Notes: generated by a model from the letters alone, not told the origin. A stretch of DNA of 64,000 nt from Sceloporus undulatus (GCF_019175285.1 NC_056522.1:71165744-71229743); one strand, 5' to 3'. Positions 1-52,509 are shown, counted from the first letter of the stretch. Numbers and translations: made by a program.

Positions 1-349
1 GCAGTCTCCTCACTCTGCCTCACAGAATGGTCAGCTCTGCTGCTGAAGCCCACTGTGTAGCCTAGTTCTACCTAAGTTTACTCAGAAATTTACTCAGAAA
101 GAAGTTCCCCTCAGGTCAGTGGGACGTAATCCCAAGTAAAGATTGTAGACTAAATTTTCCCCCACTCCTTTTTCTTTCTTTTAAGGGAGCAGCATTTAAC
201 TTTGGAATTCCAACAGGAACAAATGAAGGAAAGTGGAATGCTGTCACCCAGCTCACATAGTCATCCCTCAGGCCCTCTCAAGGAAAAAGATATCAAATGA
301 TAGATGCTAAATCTCTGAATCTGTCTACTGCTAGAGAGGGGCATGGCTA

Positions 350-508
<159 letters not shown>

Positions 509-1880
509 CTAAAGAAGGAAGAGAAGCAAGAAGAAGAGTTCACAAAGGGCAGCAGGCATCCGGCCATGAAAGTTTAGGAGCCAGAGGCTACTAGGAGAAT
601 TTTAATCTACAGAAGTCTAGCAGGAGAGGGCAGACAAGGACAGAGTAACTCTGCTTTGCCACCACTCTTTCCTTTAACAGGCAAGGTAACCCCAGAGAAC
701 ACATTCCACTTTGGATGCAAAATAGATCTTCCCTCGCTTCCCCTTTCACCTCCTTATTCTATTGATCATAAAACCTGGCAAGCTCAAATACCACGGAACA
801 GCTGAATCCTTAGCAAAGGCAGATTAAAATGCTTGGGCTTGAGCAGCTTAATAGTATTTACTCAGAATTAAGTCCAATTTACTTCAATAGGACTTACTTC
901 TAAAGTCAATAGGCTTAAGGCTGTAGCTTTACAGTAAAATCCATTGCATGTCAAATCAAGACTATGTTCTACTCAGTTCAGCAGGACTTATTTTTAAGTG
1001 TGTTTCAGATTTCAGACTTAGTCTGGAGACCAGAGGATCAGATTTAGACCCAACTTCCTTTTTAGAGTAGGATAGGCCACTCTTTTTGTCTAAGTTACTG
1101 TATTACTTGGCCAATGTTCAAATACGCCATGTATATACCTGGAATTAAGGGTTTCTCCCCCAAGATCTTCCAAGAAAGTGTGTTAAAGAAAGTCCCAACA
1201 CTTTCAGAGGATGACCCAATGGAGGTATGAATTTGGTCCATTTTATTTCTAACATTCTATCTGAACTGCGATTACACTAACATTGACAGGACCTGAAAAG
1301 TGAGTTACGACGACATGCATTAGCTCTCAAAATAGGGGCTGTTTCTCTTTACTGGTAATACAGTATGCAAAGTCATCTATGATTTCTTGCTTCCTCAGGT
1401 TCTATTTCAAATACATTTCCAAAGAACGCTAACTAAACGTCTCCTGGATGCTCCAGCAACCAACTGGATGCTCAGAAGCTGCCAACTGGGGAAGGCCTCT
1501 CTTTGTGTGCAAAGCCACTGAAGGCCTTGAAGAACCAGGGAAGGGAGGTATGAAACAAGAATCATTCCAAATAAAACACCCAATGGGACACCCCCCCCCC
1601 CGAAAAGTTAACAGTCACCCATACCTCTGTTATACAAATGAGCAAGAAACAGATTTCCTAAGAGCCACTGCAGTGGCTTTCCTTTTCATTGTAAGCGCCA
1701 GTGGAACCAGTATGTCCCAAATGATGGGACCATTTTAAAATTCCAGGCACTTACAATTTGCTTGCAGTCATTTCTAGCCCATCCTCTCTCTTCTGGTTGC
1801 TTTGCAGATTGCAGTCTAAGTGGCTAGCAGTGACCTGGCCAAAGTCACACATAAAGTCTGTGGCTGACACAGAACCTCAA
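509..1880. other. ACTA1 intron 1, left part
   Basis: No exon seen. Ordinary AT-rich intron with a C-run near 1590-1600. It holds scattered pieces of a repeat whose core reads like TTACTCAGAAGTAAGTCC (about 845-1000; a related piece at 85-140 lies in the intron left of the coding exon). Confidence 0.6.
845..1000. repeat. Unclassified squamate-type repeat, 'tttactcagaattaagtcc' family
   Basis: Two neighbouring pieces (850-910 and 965-1000) resemble the same short motif, 'ACTCAG-A-TAAGTCC...GGACTTA'. Similar pieces occur near 85-140, 10,260-10,310, 14,370-14,430 and 58,310-58,380. The class is unknown to me; the repetition in the window is what is seen. Confidence 0.4.
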
Positions 1881-1889
1881 CCCACATCT

Positions 1890-2012
1890 GGGATGGGGAT
1901 CCTATGGCCCTCCAAACATTGCTGGACTGCAGTTCCCAGCATTCATCCTCACTGGCTTTGCTGGAAAAGGCAGATGGGACTCATCTGGAGGGTGGCAGAA
2001 CTCCCTTTCTTA
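1890..2012. mobile_element. Probable hAT-type non-autonomous element, fragment
   Basis: The stretch reads 'tggccctccaaacattgctgga' followed by an 'actgcagttcccagcattcatc' block and closes with 'catctggagggtggcag', which resembles common reptile repeats of hAT type with half-palindromic ends. The outer ends are not intact, so the class is tentative. Confidence 0.35.
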
Positions 2013-2218
2013 AATCCTTGGCTAAGGGACAGGACCTAGACTTTGCCACAGTGTTAGAAATATTCATTTGAAAAGAATCATCCAGAATCCCAACAGGTTT
2101 AGTATCCTATGCCATGCAAACTCTTCTCTGGAATTTGACAAAGAAAATAATCAAATACAAGCGCCTTTATTTTAAAAACAACCCACTATTCGCCTCCCAA
2201 AAAGTAGGACTTCGCCTC

Positions 2219-2392
2219 ACTTGTTGTTGTTGTTGTTGTTGTGTGCCTCCAAGTCATTTTTGACTTATGGCAACCCTTAGGCAAACTTATCATAGGGTTT
2301 TCTTGGTAAATTTCTTCAGAGGGGATTAGCCATGGCCATCCCTCTCAGGCTGAGAGAGTGTGACTTGACTCTCAAAAAACACAGCTCCAGTT
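2219..2392 (-). mobile_element. tRNA-derived SINE, minus orientation, with (CAA)n tail
   Basis: A (TTG)n run at 2220-2241 is followed by 'caagtcatttttgacttatgg', the reverse of the SINE 3' body seen in plus orientation at 7,058 and 28,866, and then by the internal 'ctctcaggctgagagagtgtgac' block. The tRNA-like head is lost or decayed. Confidence 0.7.
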
Positions 2393-2597
2393 GATCCATG
2401 GAAAGGTTGTAATAAAGAAATAAGTTGCCAGTGGCAGGGAGGGAACGGATGGTTACGATTATGAAGAATTAAGGGGGAGATTGTTAAAATGTAATGGTTG
2501 AAATGTCATAGTTACAAAAAGTCTAGAGCTATTGAAATTACTATCACTGCTCTCCTCATATTTTCTCCTCAATTTCTTATAAACAACAAGAACAGTA

Positions 2598-2600
<3 letters not shown>

Positions 2601-2642
<42 letters not shown>
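2601..2642. repeat. (AT)21 microsatellite
   Basis: Uninterrupted AT dinucleotides inside ACTA1 intron 1. Confidence 0.98.
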
Positions 2643-2644
<2 letters not shown>

Positions 2645-2740
2645 TGTTGTTTATAACAATTTTGTTGTTGTTATGTCCAAGAAACGTTTTCCAAGTTTGT
2701 TTCAAAACAAGGCAACGTAAGTTAAAAATAGATATGTCTC

Positions 2741-2840
2741 TTGTGAGCCGCCTTGGGTCCCTTTGTGGGAGAAGGCCGGTATTAAAAAACGAAATAAAAT
2801 AAATAAAAATTAGTAACTAATAACAATAATAACAATAATA
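2741..2840 (+). mobile_element. CR1/L2-type LINE 3' end
   Basis: 'gtgagccgccttgggtccc' followed by 'ggccggtattaaaaaacg' and a run of 'aataacaataata' is the standard 3' tail of reptile L2/CR1-like LINEs. Only the last 100 bases are present. Confidence 0.6.
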
Positions 2841-3137
2841 ACAATTCAAAAGTATGAATTATAAAGAAAGCCCAAGAACCAAAAAGTTCAGCCAGTCCAA
2901 CCCACAGAGCTGCTGAGGGCTGACTGAAGCCGAGGAGGCCATTCATTCGCTCCCAACAAATGGGGAGAGGCTCTCCTCCTCCCGTTCCCGCCTTTGGGGA
3001 TGGGTTAGATCCAGACGGTCCCCCCCGGGCTGCGTTTGGTAGGCTCCAGGTGTGGCCAGGTCCCCATAGAAGGCCGAGTCCCCTGGGAGGCACCAACCCC
3101 CTTCGGGGGGGGGTTAGTGTTGCTGGTGGCCACTCAC

Positions 3138-3203
3138 CTGCTGGGCTGGGCTGCTGTTGGTGCTGCTGGCTGTGCAGAGGCTCTGGCTGCTGCTGGCTGC
3201 GCG
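3138..3203 (-). other. ACTA1: ACTA1 exon 1 (non-coding 5' UTR)
   Basis: On the minus strand a GC-rich leader ends in CAG followed by the donor GTGAGT (3137-3132). Its start is set about 26-35 bases below the TATA box and is approximate. Splicing to the acceptor at 510-509 gives an intron of about 2.6 kb, longer than I expect for this gene, filled with repeats. Confidence 0.8.
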
Positions 3204-3300
3204 GTGGGCTCCCGGGGCTCCCGGCGGGTTTTATATAGGCTGTGGCCGGGCTGCGGGGCCCTCCCCGGCGCTGACCCACAGGAATGTCTCCATATTTGGG
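3204..3300 (-). promoter_or_regulatory. ACTA1: ACTA1 core muscle promoter: TATA, CArG (SRE) and M-CAT
   Basis: The minus strand carries CTATATAAAA at 3238-3229, CCAAATATGG (a perfect CArG box, serum response factor site) at 3299-3290, and CATTCCT (M-CAT, TEAD site) at 3286-3280. The CArG box sits about 90 bases above the expected start, as in the known skeletal actin SRE1, with the M-CAT next to it. GC-rich Sp1-like sequence surrounds the group. A CArG-like CCGTAAAAGG with one mismatch lies near 3410-3420 on the plus strand. The layout predicts striated-muscle expression driven by SRF and TEAD. Confidence 0.9.
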
Positions 3301-3511
3301 TGTGGGGCAGCCAGCGAGGCCCGGCGGCCCGGCCGGAGCCCCAGAGCCCCTTGGCTGCCCAAAGAAGGAGCGCCTGGCCGGGGCCCAGGGAACGCCGCCG
3401 GCCCAGGGCCGTAAAAGGAGAGCCTGGCCGGGCAGCAGCAGCAGCAGCAGGGCCCCGGCCCAAAGCAGCCCCCCGAAGCCCCCCTGCCCTGGAAGGAGAA
3501 GGCAGAGCAGG

Positions 3512-3525
3512 AGGGAAGGAGGGAA

Positions 3526-3560
<35 letters not shown>

Positions 3561-3719
3561 GAAAAGGAAGGGAAAGGAAAGGAAAGGATGAAAGAAAAAA
3601 GGAAGGAAGGGAAGAAAGTAAAGGAAGAAAGGAAGGAAGAAAAAAGAAGGGAGGGAAAGGAAAGGAGGAAAAGAAACAAAAGGAGGAAGGAAGGAAGGAA
3701 GGAAGGAAGGAAGGAAGGG
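3512..3719. repeat. Polypurine tract, (GGAA)n/(AGAG)n
   Basis: About 208 bases of almost pure purine on the plus strand, with (AG)n at 3530-3555 and (GGAA)n at 3684-3717. It begins about 310 bases upstream of the ACTA1 start. The long open frames across this block are low-complexity artefacts. Confidence 0.95.
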
Positions 3720-3883
3720 GGCCCACTGAGCTGCTGCTGGTGGGCTTTTGCATCAGTGGAAGGAATTGGCAGGCCCACCCTCCTGTCCTCCTTTTCCAGG
3801 ACCCGTCCTCCATCCCCACCGTCTTCTGCCCAGGAGGAATCCCCAAATTCCCTCCCATTTTGAGCATGACTGATAAGAAGGTT

Positions 3884-4235
3884 CAGAATGGGGAGGGTGG
3901 CCATGAAAGGGCTAGAAAAGATTCTACAATACAAAGATTTACAACTGAGCACAAAAGTTAGAATCATACAAGCCATCCTATTCCCGGTTACCATGTATGG
4001 ATGTGAATGCTGGACAGTTACGGAACAAGATGGAAAGAAAACCAATACATTTGAGATGTGGTGCTGGAGGAGAGTGCTGACCCTCCCATGGACAGCCAAG
4101 AAGTCAGACAAAGGGGTCCCAGAGCAGATCATGCAGGAAACCTCCCAGGAAGCCAAAATGACAAGACTGAGGCTGTCATACTTCGGACACATCATGAGAA
4201 GTGGGGACTCATTGGGAAAAAAACAATCATGCTAG
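3884..4235 (+). mobile_element. LINE ORF2 C-terminal fragment, probably RTE/BovB clade
   Basis: The plus frame from 3888 reads TKVRIIQAILFPVTMYGCE, then WTV, then FEMWCWRRVL and LPWTAKKS, then LSYFGHIMRSG. This FPV-MYGCE-W / FE-WCWRR-L pattern is the post-RT region of RTE-like LINE proteins. It is cut at both ends and runs into a (GAAA)n tract near 4255-4275. The clade call is from memory of the motif; another RTE-like clade is possible. Confidence 0.6.
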
Positions 4236-4337
4236 GAAAAGCGGAGGGAAAGAGAAAGAAAGAAAGAAAGAAAGGCTGCATGCTAGAGGGGTGCCCTCTA
4301 TTTAAGAAGTCATGGGTTTTATGGGCTTAAAGGAACT

Positions 4338-5880
4338 AATAATAATAATAATAATAACAATAGTTTTTATTTATATATATCCCACCTCTCCCTGCAGATT
4401 GAGGCGGGAGTACAGCAACAAATTTAAAATTACAGTTAGTTAAAATACACTCTCATATCATAAAAATCTTAAAACACATCAATAACCCTATAAAGGTACA
4501 ATATCAGCATCTTATTTCCCATACATGCTCCAAATGAAGTGTCATCTTAAAGCTATTATAGCAGGTCAGGGGGATAGGCTCGCCGGAAGAGATCCGTCTG
4601 GAGTGCCTTCTTGAAAGCATCTGAAGTGGTAATAAGACGGATCTCCTCCGGCAAGCCATTCCACAGCTTGGGAGCCATAGCAGTGTGACTTGTGGGAAGT
4701 AGACCTTAGTCTGGTCTTTGGATGATCCAATAGATTCTTCCCAGTAGTTCTGAGAATGCAGGACGGATTGTGTAGGGAAAGGTGTTCCTTCAAGTAACCC
4801 GGGCCCAAGCCATGTAGAGCTTTAAAGGTAATAACCAACTCTTTGTTTTGCACCCAGAAACTAATTGGCAGCCAGTGAAGGGATTTTAGAACTAGTGTTA
4901 TGTGGTCTGATCTAGATGTTCCAGTGACCAATCTGGTTGCCCCATTTTGCACCAGTTGAAGTTTCTGAACTTTATACAAAGGTAGCCCCATGCAGAGTGT
5001 GTTACAGAAATCAAGACAAGAGATTACCAGTGCGAGTACCACTGCTTCAAGGTCCTTTTGGTCCAGGTAGGGACGCAGTTGGCATATCAACCAAAGTTGG
5101 TACCAGGTGCTTCTGGCCATCGTGTCTACTTGAGATGATAACTGTAGAGATGGATCCAGAATCCCCAAACTGCGAATTTTGTCCTTAGGGGCAAGTGTGA
5201 CCCCATCCAGGACCAGTCGACAATTCTCCATCCCTGGACTTGGGGAACCTATCACGAGTACCTCCGTTTTCTCTGGATTCAGCTTGAGTTTGTTTTCCCT
5301 CATCCAGCCCATTACTGACTCAAGACAGGCGTCCAAAGATATGCCTTCCTTAGTCACCGCAGCAGTCAGAGACAGAGAGAAATAGATTTGGGTGTCATCA
5401 GCATACTGATAACACCACGCCCCATGTCTCCGGATGGTCTCTCCCAGCGGTTTCATGTAAATGTTAAACAGCATGGGGGACAGAACAGCGCTGAGGGACG
5501 CCAGATGTCAGTTCTCTTTTAGAAGAGCATAAGTCCCCTAGCTTCACCATCTGGAATCTGCCTGAGAGGTAGGAACTGCACTGGAGCGCAGTGCCTCCAA
5601 TACCTAATTCCCTCAGGTGTTCCAGAAGGATACCATGGTCGATGGTATCAAAAGCCACTGAGATGTCCAAGAGCACCAACAAGGTCACACTTCCCTCGTT
5701 GATGCCCAGACGGAGGTCATTGACTAAGGCGACTGTGGCTGTCTCAACACCGTATCCTGTCCCAAAGCCGGTTTGAAATGGGTCCAGATAATTGGTTTCA
5801 TCCAAAACAGCTTGGAGTTGGAGGGCAACTAAGCAGAGCAATGGAGGACAAGGGTCTCGGAGATGTCTCATCCAGAGGGT
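4338..5880 (-). mobile_element. L2-like LINE, 5'-truncated, minus orientation
   Basis: The (TTA)n tail begins at 4338 and is followed by 'tatatcccacctctccctgc', a typical L2/CR1-like 3' UTR. The minus frames then give the thumb region (LQLVQNGATRLVTG), the RT catalytic block YADDTQIYFS at about 5,395-5,425, and further upstream LDPFQTGF, LLVLLDISVAFDTIDHGILL and SGVPQ. Two long frames (5871-5464 and 5474-4566) meet near 5,470-5,510, showing one frameshift. The endonuclease part is absent. Confidence 0.85.
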
Positions 5881-6308
5881 TGCCGTGGGTTGAGATTAAG
5901 CTGAGGGCAGTTAACAACAAAGAAGCATGGATTTATATGTATACTATAAGTGTTTTTAGCTTTTAATTTTGCAGTGCCCTACATTTACACGATACTGATA
6001 AGGATATAAGACAGTATGAGAGGTTTGATGATTTGATAATATCAAGGAAAGATTCCAAAAAAGCAATATGGCAAGGACATGGAAAGCATTTGGGAAGGTA
6101 GTGGTTGGCGAAAAATATACAGCCCAATGAGGTAAACATTCAACATATGTTTGAACGTCCTTCATTCTGCAGCGCCTTGTCCTTTGTGGTGAGGACATCT
6201 GGTCACCCTTTGCCCACTTTCCTCAGGTTTGGGCAAGGGGAAGGCTGGGCAAGTTAGTCCTCTTTTCCTTGTTTGCCAGGTTAAAAGGCATGCCTTTTGG
6301 GCTACTAG

Positions 6309-6420
6309 GCTACATCCGCACTGCAGGAATAACTCAGTTAGGCACCATTTTCACTGCCATAGCTGTGTGCTATGGAATTCTGGGAATGGTAATTGGTTGT
6401 GGCACCAGAGAAAAGCTTAC
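6309..6420 (+). mobile_element. Palindromic MITE, one arm only
   Basis: 'acatccgcactgcaggaat...gccatagc...tatggaattctggga' matches the left arm of the complete palindromic copy at 30,885-31,104. The second arm is absent. Confidence 0.65.
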
Positions 6421-6789
6421 CTTTGCACCTACATTTGTTATCCTAGTCCTACTGGGGGAAAAACCAACACCTCTGCATATTCCTTGCCTAAGAAAATCCT
6501 AGTAGAACAACACGCAAAATCCACAAAACAGATACTTTTATTGGGCCATCTGAAATGCACAAAATACATGTGGCAAGGTTTCAAAGTTCCACAGGATAAG
6601 AAAATCCTATACATTAATGGGATTGCCCCTAGGTCTATGAGCGCACACAGAATAGTTTTACTGCCTTATCGGTCAAACAGGATTTTGATTGTGTACCTAC
6701 TGTATTATTTTAGTGACGTTTTAATTTTGTAATACTGATGTTTTAGACTACAACGTTTGGCAGGTTTCTATTCTTCTTTCATTTTGACT

Positions 6790-6853
6790 TGTACTATGCA
6801 AATCCTACAGCGCTTTATAAATAAATGTTAATAATAATATCATCATCATCATA
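6790..6853 (+). mobile_element. L2-type LINE 3' end
   Basis: 'tacagcgctttataaataaa' with a (TAA)n/(ATC)n tail is the same 3' terminus as the large L2-type element ending at 57,853. Confidence 0.6.
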
Positions 6854-7057
6854 AATCGTTCCTCTCCAGGGTTCATGTTTTCAATCACACTCTTACTCTG
6901 GGTTAATTTTAATCAGCATAGGACACATCCATGATGTCATGGATCCTAAAGTCATATGGAAACACTGAAGTCAGTACACTTAACTGCTAATGTATTTAGT
7001 TCAAATTATGCATACAATATATCTCTTAATCTGGGTTCAAAGATCCATGGTAATAAA

Positions 7058-7268
7058 TACAGGTGGTTTGAGCATTGGACTATGACTCTGGAGACAAGGG
7101 TTTGAATCACTGCTCAGTCATGGAAACCACTGGGTGACTGAGCAAGTCACAGTCTCTCAGCCTCAGAGAAAGGCAAAGTCAACCCCCTCCAAAAAAACCC
7201 CAATCTTGCCAATAAAATCTAGTGATAGGGTCACCATTAGTTGGAAATGACTTGAACATAATAACACT
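7058..7268 (+). mobile_element. tRNA-derived SINE, near full length
   Basis: The head has a tRNA-like A box (tggtttgagcattgg) and a B box gggtttgaatc at 7098-7108. The body continues with 'ccactgggtgactgagcaag' and 'ggaaatgacttgaacataat', ending in a short A-rich tail. It is the best-preserved copy in the window; related copies lie at 2,219 (minus), 28,866 and 52,043. It resembles lizard tRNA SINEs; I do not assign a family name. Confidence 0.8.
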
Positions 7269-7344
7269 CAAAAAGGGAAATCTTAACTGAGAGTGATATT
7301 TTCCCTTGTTTAGGAGTGGAGAAGTTAACAAAAATGGGGCCCAA

Positions 7345-7556
7345 ATACCTTACCAGGTCCTGTCTGATCTTGCATGCCTAGCAGAGTCAGCCCTGGTTAA
7401 TACTTGGATGGGAGATCACCAGCAAATAATGGATGCTGTAGGCTATATTTCAGAGGAAGGAATTGTCAAATGGCAAAACCATCCCTTGAATATTCAGTGC
7501 CAAAGAAAACCCTATGAAATTCATGTGGTTGCCTTAGGTCAACAGGTGACTTGAAA
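7345..7556 (+). mobile_element. 5S rRNA-derived SINE (SINE3-type)
   Basis: 'cctgtctgatcttgcatgcc', 'ctggttaatacttggatggg' and 'gatgctgtaggc' are the internal promoter region and 3' end of 5S rRNA in the right order and spacing, followed by a non-5S body ending 'caacaggtgacttgaaaat'. Not a functional 5S gene: the 5S part is mutated and joined to a SINE tail. A second copy lies at 40,773 and a third, inverted, at 15,738. Confidence 0.75.
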
Positions 7557-7589
7557 ATATATACAGACAGAAGATAGCAGGATAACAAT

Positions 7590-7820
7590 CATACGGATAA
7601 CTTAAAGCTACAAGAAAAAAGAGATTCCACCTAAACAGTAAGAGGTATATTGACAGTGGAACACACTTCTTCAGAGTGTGGTGGAGTCTCCTCCTTTGGA
7701 GGTTTTATACAGAGACTGGATGGCCATTTATCAGGAGTGTTTTGATTGTGTGTTCCTGCGTGACAGGGGTTGGACTGGATGACCCTTGGGGTCTTTTTCA
7801 ACTATGATTCTATGACTGGA
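7590..7820 (+). mobile_element. CR1 LINE 3' end
   Basis: 'gattccacctaaacag', 'tggatggccatttatcagg' and the terminal 'aactatgattctatgac' are the last part of CR1 ORF2 and its short direct-repeat tail. Confidence 0.9.
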
Positions 7821-7829
7821 TGCCTCAAG

Positions 7830-10800
7830 ATGGCAAGATTTCTAGAGGCTAATATAGTTGGCATACACTCATAACTGTTAACTGACTACAAATGGGCATG
7901 AGAGTTTTGAAACTTAAAAAGCTGGTTTTTAAAGAATATGAGATATTTATCATGCAATTTTTGCAATAAAGAGTTTATTTTAATAAAAAAAAGTCTGCAC
8001 TAGTCCATCATGTCTGAACTGGGATTGTTACCCCTGGTCTGTTCCTTCGGCCCACACCACCAAGTTCTCAAAATATTTTGCCTGTTAAAGGAGCTGTCAG
8101 GTAGACTGGAGCTTGGTGAGTTTTTAGTAATGAATAATATTCATATCAAAAAGGTGGTTGAAGGGCTTGCAAAAGGCAGAATAGCAAATCAAGACAGACT
8201 TCAAAGGAATTTGGTGTGGGAGTGGGTGGGAACTGCTAACTACTAGAAAGGTAGTTTTGAAGTACAATTTAAAATGCTGTGCAAAATCAGTTTTATATAT
8301 AGATGATGATAAATATCTAAGGGGCTGGCTGGCTGCCAGGCTGCTCTGAAGAGTTATCATACACCATGGGCCTGCCATACTTCATGCTATTTATACCGCT
8401 TGGGTACGCTGACTTAAAAAAAAATTCTAAAGAGATTCACATCTAGTTATGGTCATGGAGGAGGTTAATGGCAGTTTTGGGATTGCGAGGGGAGTAGGAG
8501 TCCCCCATAGGATAGGCAGTGACACCAGCTCCTTATGGAGAGAGGACTAGACCGAACGGAATTGATACCTTAGGAGGAGAGCACCAACGCACTGCCAAAA
8601 GTGAGAGGAAGTAACAGCTACATTTGCAGCAATTCTAATAGCTATGGATTATTTTCAACATAGGTGGGGATAAGCAAAATAGGGACTGCAATTTGTTTAA
8701 ATTATGCAAATGCACATGTTTATGTATAAATTATTCAGCTTCCTCTCATCCTGGGAAGAGGCAATAAATAATGAAGAGTACTGGACCCCAACCTCTCTTA
8801 TCTCAGTGGCTTAGCTCCCCCTAACAGAACCTTCTGTTTGATATTTTGCCACACCTAGCCCATGCATTTCTGACACTTACATGGGTTAGAAAAGTGTTTT
8901 AAATGTAACCACACCACCAGTCGATCAGAATGCTTAATCCTACAACAGTATGGTCACAGAAGGCAGGCAATTATTTCTCCAGGCAGGAAACATTAGGATC
9001 AGAAGTATGTTTTCATTTCAGGTTAAACTACCCCACAGAAAGAATGATATAATGAATAATTTTAAGGGAGAGCTTGTATTTGTTATGAAGCTTAGCCATT
9101 TAAACAACTAATACATACACGGTTTATCTGTGATTTTCTGCTGGAATACAACTGTGGGCTAAATTAATATGTATATATATTGCCTGAAAAAGAACTTCAA
9201 ATTCCTGCCTCTGGTTGTGGATTGCTCATCTGCAGCATCCAGAGAACAAATATCATTTTCTTATTTCAAAAGCAACGGAAGCACCAGACTTGCCCCCCTT
9301 TTTTGTAAGACATTGTCTAGGGAATATGCAGAATTTCTAGAACATAGGATTATAATTTCATAGGACTCATAAATAAAATTCCTATTTCCTTTAATAAATG
9401 TCCAAGGCAACAATGTATAATATAAAATGTATTTTTTTTAAAAAAAAAACCATAACTATATACATTTCTGAAGTCACTATAAACATTTCTCAAGGACTGT
9501 GATGCAGGAAGACAGGCATGAAGGACTAAACCAATATTTTGCTAGTACTCAGCCACAACAGAGACAAGTCAGGTCAAATTCCAGCAATGAGAGATGGGCA
9601 AGAGTAAAGCCGATCTCCATAGGAGAAATTGCTGTAGTTTCTCAAGCCTGTCTTGATATTAGTAACAACTTTACACCCCTGCCTATTTAAATCATGTTAC
9701 AGTCACAGAAGGATCACTAGGAAGCTGCAACATTCTTAAAAAACAAAAACAAAATATCAATGTATATATTTTACAGTTAAATCAGCTAAAATCAACATTT
9801 TAGTAGATTTCAGCTGTTTAGAAAATGCTGTAAAAATAAATTTTCTTCCTTACTCCAGAAGTGATCAGCATGTTACTAGTTGCTCATCTTTTAAGATTGT
9901 AAAACCAGGTTCAAGGCGAATGTCATCTGGTGTCAAAATCAAAGAAGAAACTGTTGTTTTTAAATCTAGAACACAGGTAAACTCAGTTTGAACTAAATAA
10001 TTCAGTGTACAGTTCCAATATAAATGCAAATGTAAACATATAGATGTACTGTAATATAAGAAAATAAGATTTAGCTGCGCTTGTATGCGCTGGATGTAAA
10101 ACATAGTTGTCTTAACCTTTTAATTTTGTATTGGTGATCACTTACTTTCCAACATCAGCAATTTTAAAACTGAAGCAGACTGAAGTAGAGAAATAGCTGA
10201 AATGATATATTTTAGTGGCTGCGAAATAAGTCAGAATAACCTTAGTTTTCATATTTTTATGCTGTAATCCTATGGACATTATTTGGGAGTAAGCCCTATT
10301 GAGTCTATAAGTTCTTTTCAAGTTACTTCTGGACAGGATAGAATAGGGCTATGCCATCTCTTATGAAAATAGTCGTGACCAGCAATTTATAGTCTGTTCT
10401 GACCAATATATAGTCCCAAGTAAGTAAGGATATAAAGAAACACCAGTTAGTTTTATGGAAATCATAAATAGCAGTACATAATTTCTAGTGTATTGGGAGA
10501 TGTGTACTACTTTTTCAGTGTTAAATACAGAAAAGCAAACCTGACAAGATTCCAGTGGCACCTCCAGTCCACAATATTGGAAACACAGTAAATATAAAAG
10601 ACAAACAATACTTAATGAAAGGAAGCTGATGATGTTAATATGAAACACTTCTTCCTCCCTTTTAAAAGAAAGGATCAGTTTATCAGTTCCAATCCCCCCC
10701 CCACTATTTTATGAATCTTAAAATCCTTGCTATTTTTGTTTTATCAGAACTATCTAGTAGACTAAACCTCTGTTTTATACGTATTGCTTAGAATCTATTT

Positions 10801-11640
10801 CCATTAGGACTGATGTGCTTTTTTTCTATGTTGGTTTAAACATTTCCAGTTAAGACTATTCTTCCAAACATATCCAGCTCTTCCACTCTTAGAGCCATAT
10901 TAGCATAGCAAGAGGGGAAGCTATGGAATGGAAGCTGTGCTTTTAAAACTAGAAACTGGACTCTCTTCAACTGATTTAACTTACGACCTTCTCAGCTGTT
11001 GGATCAAGTTCTTCTAGCAGGCATCCAGCCAAGGCAAAAAGCAAAATGCTAAGGTGATGCAAGCTGCTTTGCAGTCAGTTTGTGCAGTATGTAGGAAAGA
11101 TTCATCTATAACATGTCAGAGTAAACCAACTAAGATGAATTCTACAAACTATTTAAGCATTAGAATTTAAAACTGGATTGTACAGCAAACCATTAACCAG
11201 AAGCAACCTGACCTCAAGTAGTGAAGAGGAGAAGAGAATCTTCCAGGAGAGACTCTCCAAGGAGAATTGCTTTCTAGATCTGTCATCATTACTTAGGTTG
11301 TAGTAAACCACTATCTGTGTATCTGGTGAGAACCTAAATGTCTAATTATTTACATATATAAATTTTGGATATGTATTGTGTTTTTAACATGAATAGAAGT
11401 ACAGTATTATTTAAAGATAGGATGCAAAACTGCATTACTGATTATATTCATTCAAATATGGAAGAGCAGCAGAAGTCAAAAGCAAGATTGTGAAAGTTGG
11501 AAAAGACATCTGTTCTAATATATTTCAAAATTAACAGGAGTAGTATAAAACAATTTTCATAAGCTTTGGAACTTTTTTCTTTGTAAAATAGGCATGACAT
11601 CTACCTTTCTATAGAAAGACGAACTCACACATTTCTTTTT
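7830..11640. other. ACTA1-NUP133 intergenic spacer without recognised genes
   Basis: AT-rich sequence with short homopolymers (A-run near 9,440, C-run near 10,696) and one decayed unclassified repeat piece near 10,260. I see no exon, RNA gene or intact mobile element. Confidence 0.6.
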
Positions 11641-11670
11641 CACATTAGAGACAGACAGGATTTTGGGTAG

Positions 11671-11676
11671 TTTATT
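11671..11676 (-). terminator. NUP133: NUP133 polyadenylation signal AATAAA
   Basis: The plus strand reads TTTATT, giving AATAAA on the gene strand 65 bases past the stop codon. A short 3' UTR ending near 11,650 is inferred. Confidence 0.7.
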
Positions 11677-11740
11677 GCAAAACTAATATACAATGTTAAA
11701 AAAAGGGGGGGAATTGTTTAAATTTGCATTCAAAATTCTC

Positions 11741-52488
<40,748 letters not shown>

Positions 52489-52509
52489 CTTCCCACCTTG
52501 TTCAACTCA

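Noticed and set aside
2782-4195. Several open frames of 225-361 codons on both strands
   Set aside because: They cross the ACTA1 promoter, exon 1 and the purine tract; the translations are low-complexity Ser/Pro/Phe or Glu/Lys runs with no family resemblance.
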